Notes under the pieces: generated by a model
Told to the model about the DNA's origin: nothing
Databases searched by the model: none
Seen by the model: only the letters and a program-made list of their open reading frames with translations
In this document: piece by piece, positions 50,179-59,200 of the stretch
Layout: every line of letters begins with the position of its first letter
How positions within the stretch are numbered: the first letter of the stretch is position 1
From: Prolixibacteraceae bacterium
GTDB lineage: Bacteria; Bacteroidota; Bacteroidia; Bacteroidales; Prolixibacteraceae
Direction: 5' to 3'
Length of the DNA: 64,000 nt
Assembly (NCBI GenBank): GCA_023229575.1
Contig: JALNYZ010000019.1
Coordinates: 1 to 64,000, forward strand
Position numbers and translations under genes: made by a program

Positions 50179-50186
50179 CAAAGTTA
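50179..50186 (-). promoter_or_regulatory. Bacteroidota -7 element before clpP
   Basis: Minus-strand TAACTTTG fits TAnnTTTG; expected start near 50172, about 71 bases before the clpP ATG. Confidence 0.5.
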
Positions 50187-50241
50187 CTAAAATACCCCTT
50201 CCAATTATCCATTATAGGGATATTCTCACCAAAATGGAACG

Positions 50242-51597
50242 CTATTTTTCAAAAAGGTCGTCGAAAGCTTTCTGAGAAACGGATTTTACATCCAGTTGTG
50301 CACTTACTTTGATGAACTCCAGAACAAGGCTTTCCGATTTCTTTTCGATCAGGCGATGACGCTCTTCTTCGTTCTTCAGGATGGATTTGGCATAGTTGTC
50401 GAGGTACTCATCCGGTACATTAAACATGCCATACTGGCGGAATTGCATCAGGGCTGACTCCCTGGCCAACGCAATTACATCTGCCTCACTTACCTGTATT
50501 TGATTGTCTTTTGACAAACGGTTTTTGATCAGCGTCCATTCCAAATCTTGTACAAAATGCGGAAACTCCTCTTCTACCTGTTCTTTGGTAATCTTCTCAT
50601 TTGAGTAAACAAGCCATCTTTTCAAAAATTCTTCCGGCAACTTCATCCCAACGTATTTTACAAGAGCCTCCTTGGTATCCAGAAGGAACCGGTATTCAGA
50701 GGAGTAGCCCAGATTGGCTTTCAGATCTTCTGTAATTTTTTCCCTGAACTGTTCAATGGTGGTAACATCAGTCACGCCACCCAGCGATTTCCGGAACAAC
50801 TCTTCGTTGAGCCCGGCAGGAACAAAGGTGTTAACTTTTGAGATAGTAAGTTCAAAGTCAGAAGTCAGTGCTTCCGCTTGTGCATCGTCAATTTTCAGAA
50901 CCTGTTTCAGGTAGTGGTCATTTTCAAATGCTACTTTTGGATTGAATTTCACCACATCGGCAGCACCTTTGTCTAAAAGCGCTTTCTTTTCCTTTTTGGC
51001 TTTCACCATATTGATAGGTACCTGTACCTCTTCAAGGGAGATTCCACTTTCCAGCACAGCGCCGTTTTCGTCCAATTGTTTGATGCTGCCTACCAGGTTG
51101 TCCTTTTCGGTTGATTTTTCCGCATCCACATAACTGCCATAGCGATTTTGAAATGCCTCTATCTGATTGTTGACCATCTCTTCATCAATGGCGATCTCAT
51201 AGTAGGGCAGTTTGCCAACTTTCTTGAAATCAATATCAATCACCGGAGAGAGGCCAAGATCAAAAACAAATTCAAACGTCTCATCCGTATCGAAATTGAG
51301 AGGCTTTTGCTCTGTTTCATTTGGCAGGGGCTCTCCAAGAATTTGAAGGTTTTCGTCGTGGATGTATTTGTTGAGCTGGCTGCTCAGTATCTTGTTGATC
51401 TCCTCGGCAAGAACTGCCTTGCCATACATTTTTTTGATCAGTCCTGCAGGTACCATACCTTTGCGGAAACCGGGCATGTTGGCTTTTTTGCGGTAATCTT
51501 TCAGTGTCTCGTTAACTGTGGCTTCGTAATCGCCCTTATCAATGGAGAGTCTTACCACTGCATTCAGCTCATCGGAGTTTGTTCTGGAAATGTTCAT
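50242..51597 (-). CDS. tig: Trigger factor
   Basis: Ribosome-bound chaperone with a prolyl isomerase fold, 451 residues. The frame stays open back to 51711 but would then cover tRNA-Leu; the ATG at 51595-51597 (MNISRTNSDELNAVVRLSI) is the true start. The ribosome-binding signature appears as NMPGFRKGMVPAGLIKKMYG (about residues 38-57). Middle domain sequence is weakly conserved, as usual in Bacteroidota. It lies 16 bp after tRNA-Leu and upstream of clpP. Confidence 0.95.
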   Translation of the reverse strand: MNISRTNSDELNAVVRLSIDKGDYEATVNETLKDYRKKANMPGFRKGMVPAGLIKKMYGKAVLAEEINKILSSQLNKYIHDENLQILGEPLPNETEQKPLNFDTDETFEFVFDLGLSPVIDIDFKKVGKLPYYEIAIDEEMVNNQIEAFQNRYGSYVDAEKSTEKDNLVGSIKQLDENGAVLESGISLEEVQVPINMVKAKKEKKALLDKGAADVVKFNPKVAFENDHYLKQVLKIDDAQAEALTSDFELTISKVNTFVPAGLNEELFRKSLGGVTDVTTIEQFREKITEDLKANLGYSSEYRFLLDTKEALVKYVGMKLPEEFLKRWLVYSNEKITKEQVEEEFPHFVQDLEWTLIKNRLSKDNQIQVSEADVIALARESALMQFRQYGMFNVPDEYLDNYAKSILKNEEERHRLIEKKSESLVLEFIKVSAQLDVKSVSQKAFDDLFEK

Positions 51598-51613
51598 ACG
51601 ATTGTTTATCAAG

Positions 51614-51695
51614 TGCGGACGAAGGGACTCGAACCCCCACGCCTCTCGGCACCAGATCCTAAGTCTGGCACGGCTACCAATTACGCCACGTCCGC
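51614..51695 (-). tRNA. tRNA-Leu (anticodon TAG)
   Basis: 82 bases. Acceptor stem GCGGACG / CGTCCGC plus discriminator A, T8-G9, D-arm with AATTGGTAGCC, anticodon stem CCAGA/TCTGG with loop CTTAGGA (anticodon TAG), a class II variable arm (TGCCGAGAGGCG) and T-arm GGGGGTTCGAGTCCC. CCA is not encoded. It has its own promoter (51709-51716) and precedes tig by 16 bp, so the two are probably made as one transcript and processed. Confidence 0.95.
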
Positions 51696-51708
51696 ATTTT
51701 TCGAGCTG

Positions 51709-51716
51709 CAAATATA
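51709..51716 (-). promoter_or_regulatory. Bacteroidota -7 element before tRNA-Leu and tig
   Basis: Minus-strand TATATTTG fits TAnnTTTG; the expected start near 51702 is 7 bases before the tRNA 5' end. Confidence 0.6.
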
Positions 51717-51742
51717 CGATTATTTTTAATTCAGACTACCTG

Positions 51743-51800
51743 ACGCGTGAAATATGTATAAAGAAGCCGCTTACGGCTTCTTTATACATATTTCACGCGT
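51743..51800 (-). terminator. 27-bp perfect hairpin over the lptB stop codon
   Basis: Arms 51743-51769 and 51774-51800 are exact inverted copies with a 4-base loop (CTTA). The lptB-proximal arm contains the last codons and the TGA stop of lptB. No long T-run follows, but the inner GAAGCCG/CGGCTTCTTT part looks like a terminator. Confidence 0.85.
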
Positions 51801-52569
51801 CCCCGCTTACCTCCAACGGCTCTTCATCCGCTTCTTTCCTGGAAGGCCGCCGCAGTTCAAAGTTCTGTCCAAGATAGAGTCTCCGGACTTCATCGTCGGC
51901 AGCCAGTTCTTCGGCGGTTCCGCTGTTTAAGATACGCCCGTCATATAAAAGATAAGACCTGTCGGTGATCGAGAGGGTCTCATGCACATTGTGGTCGGTA
52001 ATCAGAATTCCGATGTTCTTCTCTTTTAGCTTGAATACAATTTGCTGAATATCTTCCACGGCAATCGGGTCAACACCCGCGAAAGGTTCGTCCAACAAAA
52101 TAAAAGCCGGATTAATGGCCAAACATCTGGCTATTTCCGTTCTTCTGCGCTCACCGCCGGAAAGTTGTATCCCCAGACTTTTCCGTATGTGTTGCAAACC
52201 GAATTCCGTCAACAGTGACTCCAACTTTTCGTGCTGATATGCTTTCGGAAAATCGGTCATCTCAAGAATAGAACGGATGTTGTCTTCGACACTCATCTGT
52301 CTGAAAACGGATGCTTCCTGAGCCAGATAACCAATGCCAAGTTTTGCCCTTTTGTAAACGGGGAAGGAGGTTATATCGGTATCATCCAAAAAAATTGTTC
52401 CACCATTGGCTTTGATCAGACCAACAATCATGTAAAAAGAGGTCGTTTTCCCAGCCCCGTTGGGTCCCAGCAACCCAACAATTTCGCCCTGTTCCAATTC
52501 GATCGAAACGCCCTTTACGACTGTCCGGTTACGGTATTTCTTTACGATGTTTTCAGCTCTTAGCTTCAT
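51793..52569 (-). CDS. lptB: LPS export ABC transporter ATP-binding protein
   Basis: Cytoplasmic ATPase that powers LptBFGC extraction of lipopolysaccharide from the inner membrane. 258 residues from MKLRAENIVKKYRNRTVVKG; the open frame runs to 52659, but this ATG gives the family N-terminus. Walker A GPNGAGKTTSF, Q-loop region YLAQEASVF, signature LSGGERRRTEIA, Walker B FILLDEPFAGVDP, H-loop LITDHNV. It follows tatC by about 160 bp on the same strand with a Family A repeat between. Confidence 0.96.
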   Translation of the reverse strand: MKLRAENIVKKYRNRTVVKGVSIELEQGEIVGLLGPNGAGKTTSFYMIVGLIKANGGTIFLDDTDITSFPVYKRAKLGIGYLAQEASVFRQMSVEDNIRSILEMTDFPKAYQHEKLESLLTEFGLQHIRKSLGIQLSGGERRRTEIARCLAINPAFILLDEPFAGVDPIAVEDIQQIVFKLKEKNIGILITDHNVHETLSITDRSYLLYDGRILNSGTAEELAADDEVRRLYLGQNFELRRPSRKEADEEPLEVSGDA

Positions 52570-52602
52570 GTCTGTAATATCTATGTTTGATCTCTTGTCT
52601 TT

Positions 52603-52726
52603 AAGTGCCTGAAGTGAACTAAAGTGACTAGAGTGACTAAAGTACTTCGCAACTTGCAATATATGACCTAATATCAGGAGTCCCCAACTTTATTAACTTT
52701 AGTCACTCTAGTCACTTTAGTCACTT
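52603..52726. repeat. Family A inverted repeat pair between tatC and lptB
   Basis: Left arm 52603-52647 and right arm 52696-52726, spacer about 48 bases. The left arm carries the variant GACTAGAGTGAC where other copies have GACTAAAGTGAC. The right arm carries the exact complement (GTCACTCTAGTC), so pairing is kept. Confidence 0.75.
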
Positions 52727-52729
52727 CTC

Positions 52730-53596
52730 CTAAGCTTCCAGCAAATCAACCTCCTTGCGCCGCTTTTCCACCATCCGTGCCATCAAAATACCCAGCTCAT
52801 ACAAAAGCGCAAGGGGTCCGGTAACCAGCAACATACTGAATGCATCGGGAGGTGTGATAATGGCAGCCAGACAAAGTAGCACGATGAAAGCATGCTTGCG
52901 GTAAGCCCTGAAAAAAGAGGTACCCGCCAAACCAACTTTGGCCAGAAAATACATAACAATGGGTAATTCAAAAACGATGGCACTACCCAAAACGATGGTA
53001 GTGACAGAACTGATGTATGAGGTAAGATTAATTTGATTAAGTACATCCTGGCTAACCTGGTAGCTGCCAAAAAAATGGGTAGTTAACGGAACAATCAGAT
53101 AATAGCCGAAACAAACCCCCAACAGAAACAGGAATGAACTGTAAACAACGGCTGAGGTTACATGCTTTCGCTCGTTTTCATACAAAGCAGGTCGAACGAA
53201 ACGCCAGAATTCCCACAATATGTATGGAATAGAAATGATGATACCTCCAATGATCGCCAGATTAAGGTGAATGGCAAACTGACCGGACAGTTCGATGTTA
53301 ATTAATTGGAAAGGTTTGGTATTGATCGCCAGGTCAGGCGAATTCAATTGTACTGCCAACCAGCCAAAAAACCTGTTCGTTACGAAATTGGGGTTACGGG
53401 GAGCTAAAATGATGTCGTCAAAAACGAATTGCCTGTTCAGAAATACAATCACCCCAAAAAATACCACCGCAGCCGAAGAACGGACCAAATGCCACCTTAA
53501 CTCTTCGAGATGCTGAAGGAACGACATTTCAGTACCCTTTGAGCCGTTGTCTCCTTTGTTTTTGGAAAAAATCGATTTTTTAACCTTTTCTGCCAT
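52730..53596 (-). CDS. tatC: Sec-independent protein translocase TatC
   Basis: Inner-membrane receptor of the twin-arginine pathway for folded proteins. 288 residues from MAEKVKKSIFSKNKG; the frame is open to 53776, beyond the promoter. The conserved N-terminal SFLQHLEELRWHLVRS block (about 25-40), the WEFWRFVRPALYENERKH loop and six hydrophobic segments match TatC. No tatA/tatB gene lies next to it. Confidence 0.95.
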   Translation of the reverse strand: MAEKVKKSIFSKNKGDNGSKGTEMSFLQHLEELRWHLVRSSAAVVFFGVIVFLNRQFVFDDIILAPRNPNFVTNRFFGWLAVQLNSPDLAINTKPFQLINIELSGQFAIHLNLAIIGGIIISIPYILWEFWRFVRPALYENERKHVTSAVVYSSFLFLLGVCFGYYLIVPLTTHFFGSYQVSQDVLNQINLTSYISSVTTIVLGSAIVFELPIVMYFLAKVGLAGTSFFRAYRKHAFIVLLCLAAIITPPDAFSMLLVTGPLALLYELGILMARMVEKRRKEVDLLEA

Positions 53597-53954
53597 GAAA
53601 AATCTGCGTGAATAAAAACTAACACAGCGCGTTCTATCCCATCCTTTAGAAATCCTTATTGATAAGAAAATTGCTCCCTGTGTTATACCATAAACAATTT
53701 CTTTGCGGCAAATATACAATTCTTTACCCATTTGAAATGTCCGCAAAGAAATAATCACACCATCGTAAAAGTTCAAAAAATGAACAGACTACAATTCCTT
53801 TGACCTAGGGACAACTCCATTTTTGTTGGAAAGTCCGTTGCAAAAAGAACTGGTGCAAGAATGTTAAATTTTATCGATATTAATTAATAGTCTTGTTTGC
53901 AGGACAATATTTTGTAACTTAGTATTTTTAATACATAAGGAATAGAATAGACTG
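53597..53954. other. Divergent spacer between tatC and recQ
   Basis: 358 gene-free bases. A minus-strand TATATTTG at 53709-53716 is the likely tatC promoter (leader about 106 bases). Near recQ only a one-base-off element (ATATTTTG around 53907-53915) is seen. No RNA gene or long repeat. Confidence 0.5.
53709..53716 (-). promoter_or_regulatory. Bacteroidota -7 element before tatC
   Basis: Minus-strand TATATTTG fits TAnnTTTG; expected start near 53702. Confidence 0.5.
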
Positions 53955-56141
53955 ATGATAATTGAGGACAAATATACCCTGACTTCTGAACTACAAAAAT
54001 ATTTCGGATTCGACCGTTTCAAAGGGCAACAGGAAGAGGTGATCAAAAGTGTCCTGGCAGGACAGGACACCTTCGTCCTGATGCCTACAGGCGGGGGTAA
54101 ATCTCTTTGCTACCAGCTTCCTGCTTTGTTACAGGATGGTACAGCCATTGTAATCTCGCCGCTTATTGCATTGATGAAAAATCAGGTGGATGCCATTCGA
54201 AGTTTCAGTGTTCACGATGGGATCGCACATTTTTTAAACTCCAGTCTGACCAAATCGGCCATTCAGAAAGTAAAGGAGGATATTGGCAAAGGACAGACCA
54301 AATTGCTGTATGTGGCCCCCGAATCCCTGACCAAGCAAGAGAACATCGATTTTTTGAAAACGATTAAAATCTCCTTTTACGCCATCGATGAGGCGCACTG
54401 TATCTCTGAATGGGGGCATGATTTCAGACCGGAGTACAGACGTATCCGTCCCATTGTCAACGAAATAGGACAGGCAACCATTATCGCATTAACTGCAACC
54501 GCTACACCCAAAGTTCAGAGCGATATCCAGAAAAACCTGGGAATGCTGAATGCAAATGTATTCAAATCCTCCTTCAACAGGCCCAACCTGTTTTATGAGG
54601 TGCGGCCAAAAGTGAAGGCCAAAGACCAGATTATACGTCTTTTCAGGACAAATCCAGGCAAATCGGCCATTGTCTATTGCCTTAGCCGTAAAAAAGTTGA
54701 AGAAATTACAGAACTCCTTCAGGTAAATGGCATCAAAGCGCTGGCCTACCATGCAGGAATGGATTCCTCAACCCGGTCATCGAACCAGGATAAATTTCTG
54801 ATGGAAGAGGTCGATGTCATCGTCGCAACCATCGCTTTCGGGATGGGAATAGACAAACCGGATGTTCGGTTTGTGGTTCATTACGATATCCCCAAATCGC
54901 TTGAAGGCTTCTATCAGGAGACCGGCAGGGCTGGTCGTGACGGTGGCGACGGTCGGTGCATCACTTTTTACAGTTACAAGGATATCCAGAAACTGGAAAA
55001 ATTCATGCAGGGGAAACCGGTTGCGGAGCAGGAAATCGGTAAACAGCTGTTGCTGGATACCGTCGCGTTTGCCGAATCTTCCCTTTGCCGCAGGACCATT
55101 TTGCTTCACTATTTTGGGGAGAAATACATCACCGAAAATTGCGAACATTGCGATAACTGCCTGAACCCGAAAGAATTAATTGAGGGAAAGGGAATGGTTA
55201 TCCTGGCCTTGCAGGCAGTTCTCGATGTCAAAGAACAGTGCAAGAGCGAACACCTGGTCAACATCCTTACCGGTAATGAATCGGCCCAGGTAAAATCCTT
55301 CCTCCACAACAATCTGGAGATCTTTGGTGCGGGCGATGACCACAAAGACAAGTTGTGGAACGCCGTTTATCGCCAATGCATCATTGCAGGCTTTCTCATC
55401 AAGGACATTGAAAACTATGGAGTATTGAAAATGTCGCCAAAGGGAAGGGCCTATCTCGATAATCCACAAACATTTACCATTGTTAAGAATCATGACTACG
55501 AGGCTGAGGAAGAGGTGGATGAGGTTCCTCAGGGAACAGGTGCCGTTGGTGATCCCGAACTATTTTCGATGCTGAAGGAACTCCGCAAAAAAGTGGCCGT
55601 CAAAAACAGTTTACCTCCTTTTGTCATTTTTCAGGACCCATCCCTGGCCGATATGTCTATCCAATATCCGACAACGTTGGATGAGCTTCAAAACATCATC
55701 GGTGTTGGACAAGGAAAAGCCCAGCGTTATGGAAAACCCTTTATTGAACTGATAAAAAAACATGTAGAAGACAACGGAATCGAACGCGCCCAGGATTTTG
55801 TAGTGCGGTCGGTTGCCAATAAATCCAAAAACAAGGTCTTCATCATCCAGAACATCGACCGCAAATTGTCACTCGATGAGATTGCCGCCTCAAAAGACAT
55901 GGACATGGATACCCTGCTGACGGAGATTGAAGCCATTGTCAATTCCGGAACAAAAGTGAACCTCGGTTACTACATCGAAGATATCATGGACGAGGACCAG
56001 ATTGAGGATATCTACAACTATTTCAAGGAGGATGCCGAATCAGATTCGATGGAGGAGGCCCTTGCCGAGCTGGGCGATGACTACGAAGTAGCTGAAATCA
56101 GGTTGGTTAGAATTAAATTTTTAACTGAGATGGGGAATTAG
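53955..56141 (+). CDS. recQ: ATP-dependent DNA helicase RecQ
   Basis: 3'-5' helicase of recombination and replication-fork repair, 728 residues. Order: helicase motif 0 (FDRFKGQQEEVI, about 18), Walker A MPTGGGKSLCYQLPAL (about 43-58), IDEAHCISEWGHDFRPEY (DEAH), ALTATAT, YCLSRKKVEEI, QETGRAGRDGGDG; zinc-binding RQC (CRRTILLHYFG ... CEHCDNC, about 378-403); an HRDC domain (about 530-610, DPSLADMSIQYPTTLDEL); then a further ~110-residue acidic tail that extends beyond E. coli RecQ. Confidence 0.97.
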   Translation: MIIEDKYTLTSELQKYFGFDRFKGQQEEVIKSVLAGQDTFVLMPTGGGKSLCYQLPALLQDGTAIVISPLIALMKNQVDAIRSFSVHDGIAHFLNSSLTKSAIQKVKEDIGKGQTKLLYVAPESLTKQENIDFLKTIKISFYAIDEAHCISEWGHDFRPEYRRIRPIVNEIGQATIIALTATATPKVQSDIQKNLGMLNANVFKSSFNRPNLFYEVRPKVKAKDQIIRLFRTNPGKSAIVYCLSRKKVEEITELLQVNGIKALAYHAGMDSSTRSSNQDKFLMEEVDVIVATIAFGMGIDKPDVRFVVHYDIPKSLEGFYQETGRAGRDGGDGRCITFYSYKDIQKLEKFMQGKPVAEQEIGKQLLLDTVAFAESSLCRRTILLHYFGEKYITENCEHCDNCLNPKELIEGKGMVILALQAVLDVKEQCKSEHLVNILTGNESAQVKSFLHNNLEIFGAGDDHKDKLWNAVYRQCIIAGFLIKDIENYGVLKMSPKGRAYLDNPQTFTIVKNHDYEAEEEVDEVPQGTGAVGDPELFSMLKELRKKVAVKNSLPPFVIFQDPSLADMSIQYPTTLDELQNIIGVGQGKAQRYGKPFIELIKKHVEDNGIERAQDFVVRSVANKSKNKVFIIQNIDRKLSLDEIAASKDMDMDTLLTEIEAIVNSGTKVNLGYYIEDIMDEDQIEDIYNYFKEDAESDSMEEALAELGDDYEVAEIRLVRIKFLTEMGN

Positions 56142-56145
56142 GAGT

Positions 56146-56236
56146 GCTGTTGGCTTTTGGGAAAAAGGTTAAAGTACCAATGTTGGAGTATCCACAAATG
56201 CAAAAAGCCATTAGCCGATGGCTAAAAGCCAACAGC
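56146..56236. terminator. Inverted repeats between recQ and histidine kinase gene
   Basis: 13-bp exact arms GCTGTTGGCTTTT (56146-56158) and AAAAGCCAACAGC (56224-56236) enclose a smaller hairpin (AGCCAT 56206-56211 / ATGGCT 56218-56223). It lies in the convergent space, and the right arm reaches the first base of the kinase stop codon. Confidence 0.5.
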
Positions 56237-59200
56237 TATCTGACCGGAAATTCCATGCAGAAGATCGTCTTCCCTGGCGCACTCTGAAAGCTGATCTCAC
56301 CATTGCAATTTTCCAGGATACTTTTTGAAATGGCCAGGCCTAGTCCCATTCCACCACTTTTCGTGGTAAAACTGGGTTCGAAAAGACGGTCTTGATCTGC
56401 CTCATGGATCCCGGGGCCATTGTCCTGGATAGATATCAGAAGCTTATGTTCAACCAATTCTGCTGTTATCCGGATTTCACCATCATCACGGTGCTGTATG
56501 GCCTGAACGGCATTTCTGATCACATTCACAAAGGCCCTTGTGAGTTGCTCCCTGACACCCAAAATAAAAACGACAGACTGATCAGGATAATTCACACTCA
56601 ACTGATACTCCTCAGGTGAATAGAAAAGGGTCACAACTTCCCTGATCAGTTCAACCATCTCAACCCGGTCAATCCGGGGCGAAGGCATCTTTGCAAAATC
56701 CGAGAAAGTTGCCGCAATCGAAGACAAGGCGTCAATTTGGGCTACCAGCATTCGGGTTACCCGATCAAAATAATCGTCAAAATTTGGAGCTTCTTCGTCT
56801 TTAATCTTCTGAAGATACTGGATATTCAACTTCATCGGGGTAAGCGGATTGTTGATTTCGTGGGCAATCTGTCTGGCCATCTCTTTCCATGCCGATTCCC
56901 GTTCCGACCGTGCAAGCAATGCGGCACTATCGGCCAGTTCAGCCACCTTTTTGTTGTAGGCTTCCACCAATCGACCGATTTCATCCTCCCCGTGGTATTC
57001 GATGATCGCATTCTGTTTCCCAAGTGCAATTCCCTTCAGCTTTTGCTCAATCAGAAGCAACGGAACCGTGAGTCGTGTACTGATGGCCAGTGCAATAACC
57101 ATCGTGAGCAAAACCAGCAAAATATAAAGGTTAAGGAAGGCGACGATGAATCCGGTTACTTGCCTGGTAAATTCATCCTGCCGGTTAAAATAGGGAAGAT
57201 TAACGTACCCCACCAAATCATCATTTTGATTAAATAATGGGGCATACACGGAGAAGAACTCCATTTTACCAAGATTCTCATTGTGCAAAAACGCTTGGTT
57301 GCCCTGAATATGCAAAGCCTGGTAAGCCACCGGATCCATCCTCTCAGAGGTCAACCCCTGATCAAAAATCTCGTTTCTGGATGAAGCTGCAAGTTTTCCC
57401 TTCAAATCGTATAAATTGATATCAGTCCAGGTGATATCCGAAATCTCGGACAGTTGTTCCCCCAAATAATCGTGGATCGCATCCAGCCTGACAGAATGTC
57501 CAACCCTGAGTCCAAGCTCAGCTGAAATTGCCCTCACCTTTTGGTCGAGGTTCTCTTTCAGGGTACGCTGAAACTCCAAATAATTGTACTTTATGAGTCC
57601 CCACCCAATTAAAAAGAGCAAAACCAGTAAGGTGGAGACCAGGGTAAATTGAATCTTCCCTCTTAGTTCGAGTCTGTTCCTGGGAATTACCTTGGTTCGC
57701 TGACTAACGATGATCCAGCAAAAACCCAGTAGGTATATAAATAGGAAAAGTGTTGGAAAACCCCTTCCCTTGTCTATCCATGAAGAAAGGGGATAGCTTA
57801 CCACCACATAATTTGCACCGCTTCGCTTGTAGATACAATGTAAAAACCCGTTCTGTTCGTAATAGTTGAACTCCTTTTGCAGTTTCTCCGTATGATCAAT
57901 GCCGGGATCGTACAAATAGCTACCTCCTCGATCGACCAGTTTATTGTCGAAATACTTGGCATAACTGTAACCGTCGTTCCGGTTTCTCCTGGAGGCTTGC
58001 TGATCCATCAGTAACTGAGGATAGCCCTTACCCTCCGGAATAATTTTGGAGTTTAGTTCAATAAATGCGATAATTGGCTTTTTGTTTTGCTGATTGAACA
58101 TGTGCAATTCACCGAGGTATGAGATCCGGCCATTGAGGCGGTCCATAAAATAGAAATCAGATCCGGGCAGGATCACCCCTTTTGATTGTTTCAACTGGTT
58201 GAAGAAATCGAAGCATGGGAATTTAAGCCGTTCGTCTGGCAGGTAAACACTGTCGGAGGCCGCACAAACGGTGACTTGGAGTTCATAATTGTTCCAAAAT
58301 CCCGTAAAATAATTCTCCTTCAGGTAGCTTTGCAATTTTTGGTACGGAGGAGTTGTCAAGACCTGGATCAAAGAATCTTTGGCGATTTTCGATTCAAATT
58401 CGGTCAGGAAAATTTCGGCAGCCGGATCCCGTTCAGTCGCAAGGGTTACCGCCATCACCTTCAGAATGTCAGCCCTCCTTCTTTCACTCTCTTTCCGGGC
58501 AACCAGATTGAGCCCAAAAGCCAGCAAGAGGCCATATACCAGCAATGAGGTAAGTTTATACCTTGACAAAAGATCTGTTCCAATCCGGTCAATGAGAAAT
58601 AGAACGATCATGTAAAAGACATTTGCTACCACAGGGATCTGCCATCCTTGCAGGAAAAGCAATAACCAAATGATGGCAAATGAGAGCATTCCCGGAAGGA
58701 AGAAAGAGATTAATTTTTTCTCCCTGGCAACGGTACATTTTATTCTTAACAAAATAACAGCAAACCCAATCATCTGCAAAGCAATACATCCGGTTGCCAG
58801 AATATTCGGGATGGAAATCATATAATTGGCATACAATTCGAGGGAGATATCAGAGTTGTTCAGCAGCAACAGGAATAACCCGGTTGAACCGGCAAAATAT
58901 CCGCCGGCAAACAGAAAAAAGAAGAGATTACTTTTGTTTAAAATCCCGGCATTACGCTGTTTTCTAAATATTGTAAAAAATGATTGCGCAACAAAAAACA
59001 GGAAGAATGAGACCAGCAGGTACTCCCCCAGCGAAGAGAGCACCCGGCCCCAGGCAAAATGGAATGGGGTAAACAACTTACCCTCGTAAACCGCATGAGG
59101 CAATTTAAAATAGTTCAGCGTCAGGTAGAAAAGAGCAGCAAAGAGTGTGCAAAGGGCAAACTTGCTGAACGGATTTAAACTTCGCGCGAAAATCCAATTG

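Noticed and set aside
51598..51711. Extension of the tig frame upstream to 51711
   Set aside because: It is the translation of tRNA-Leu; the true start is at 51597.
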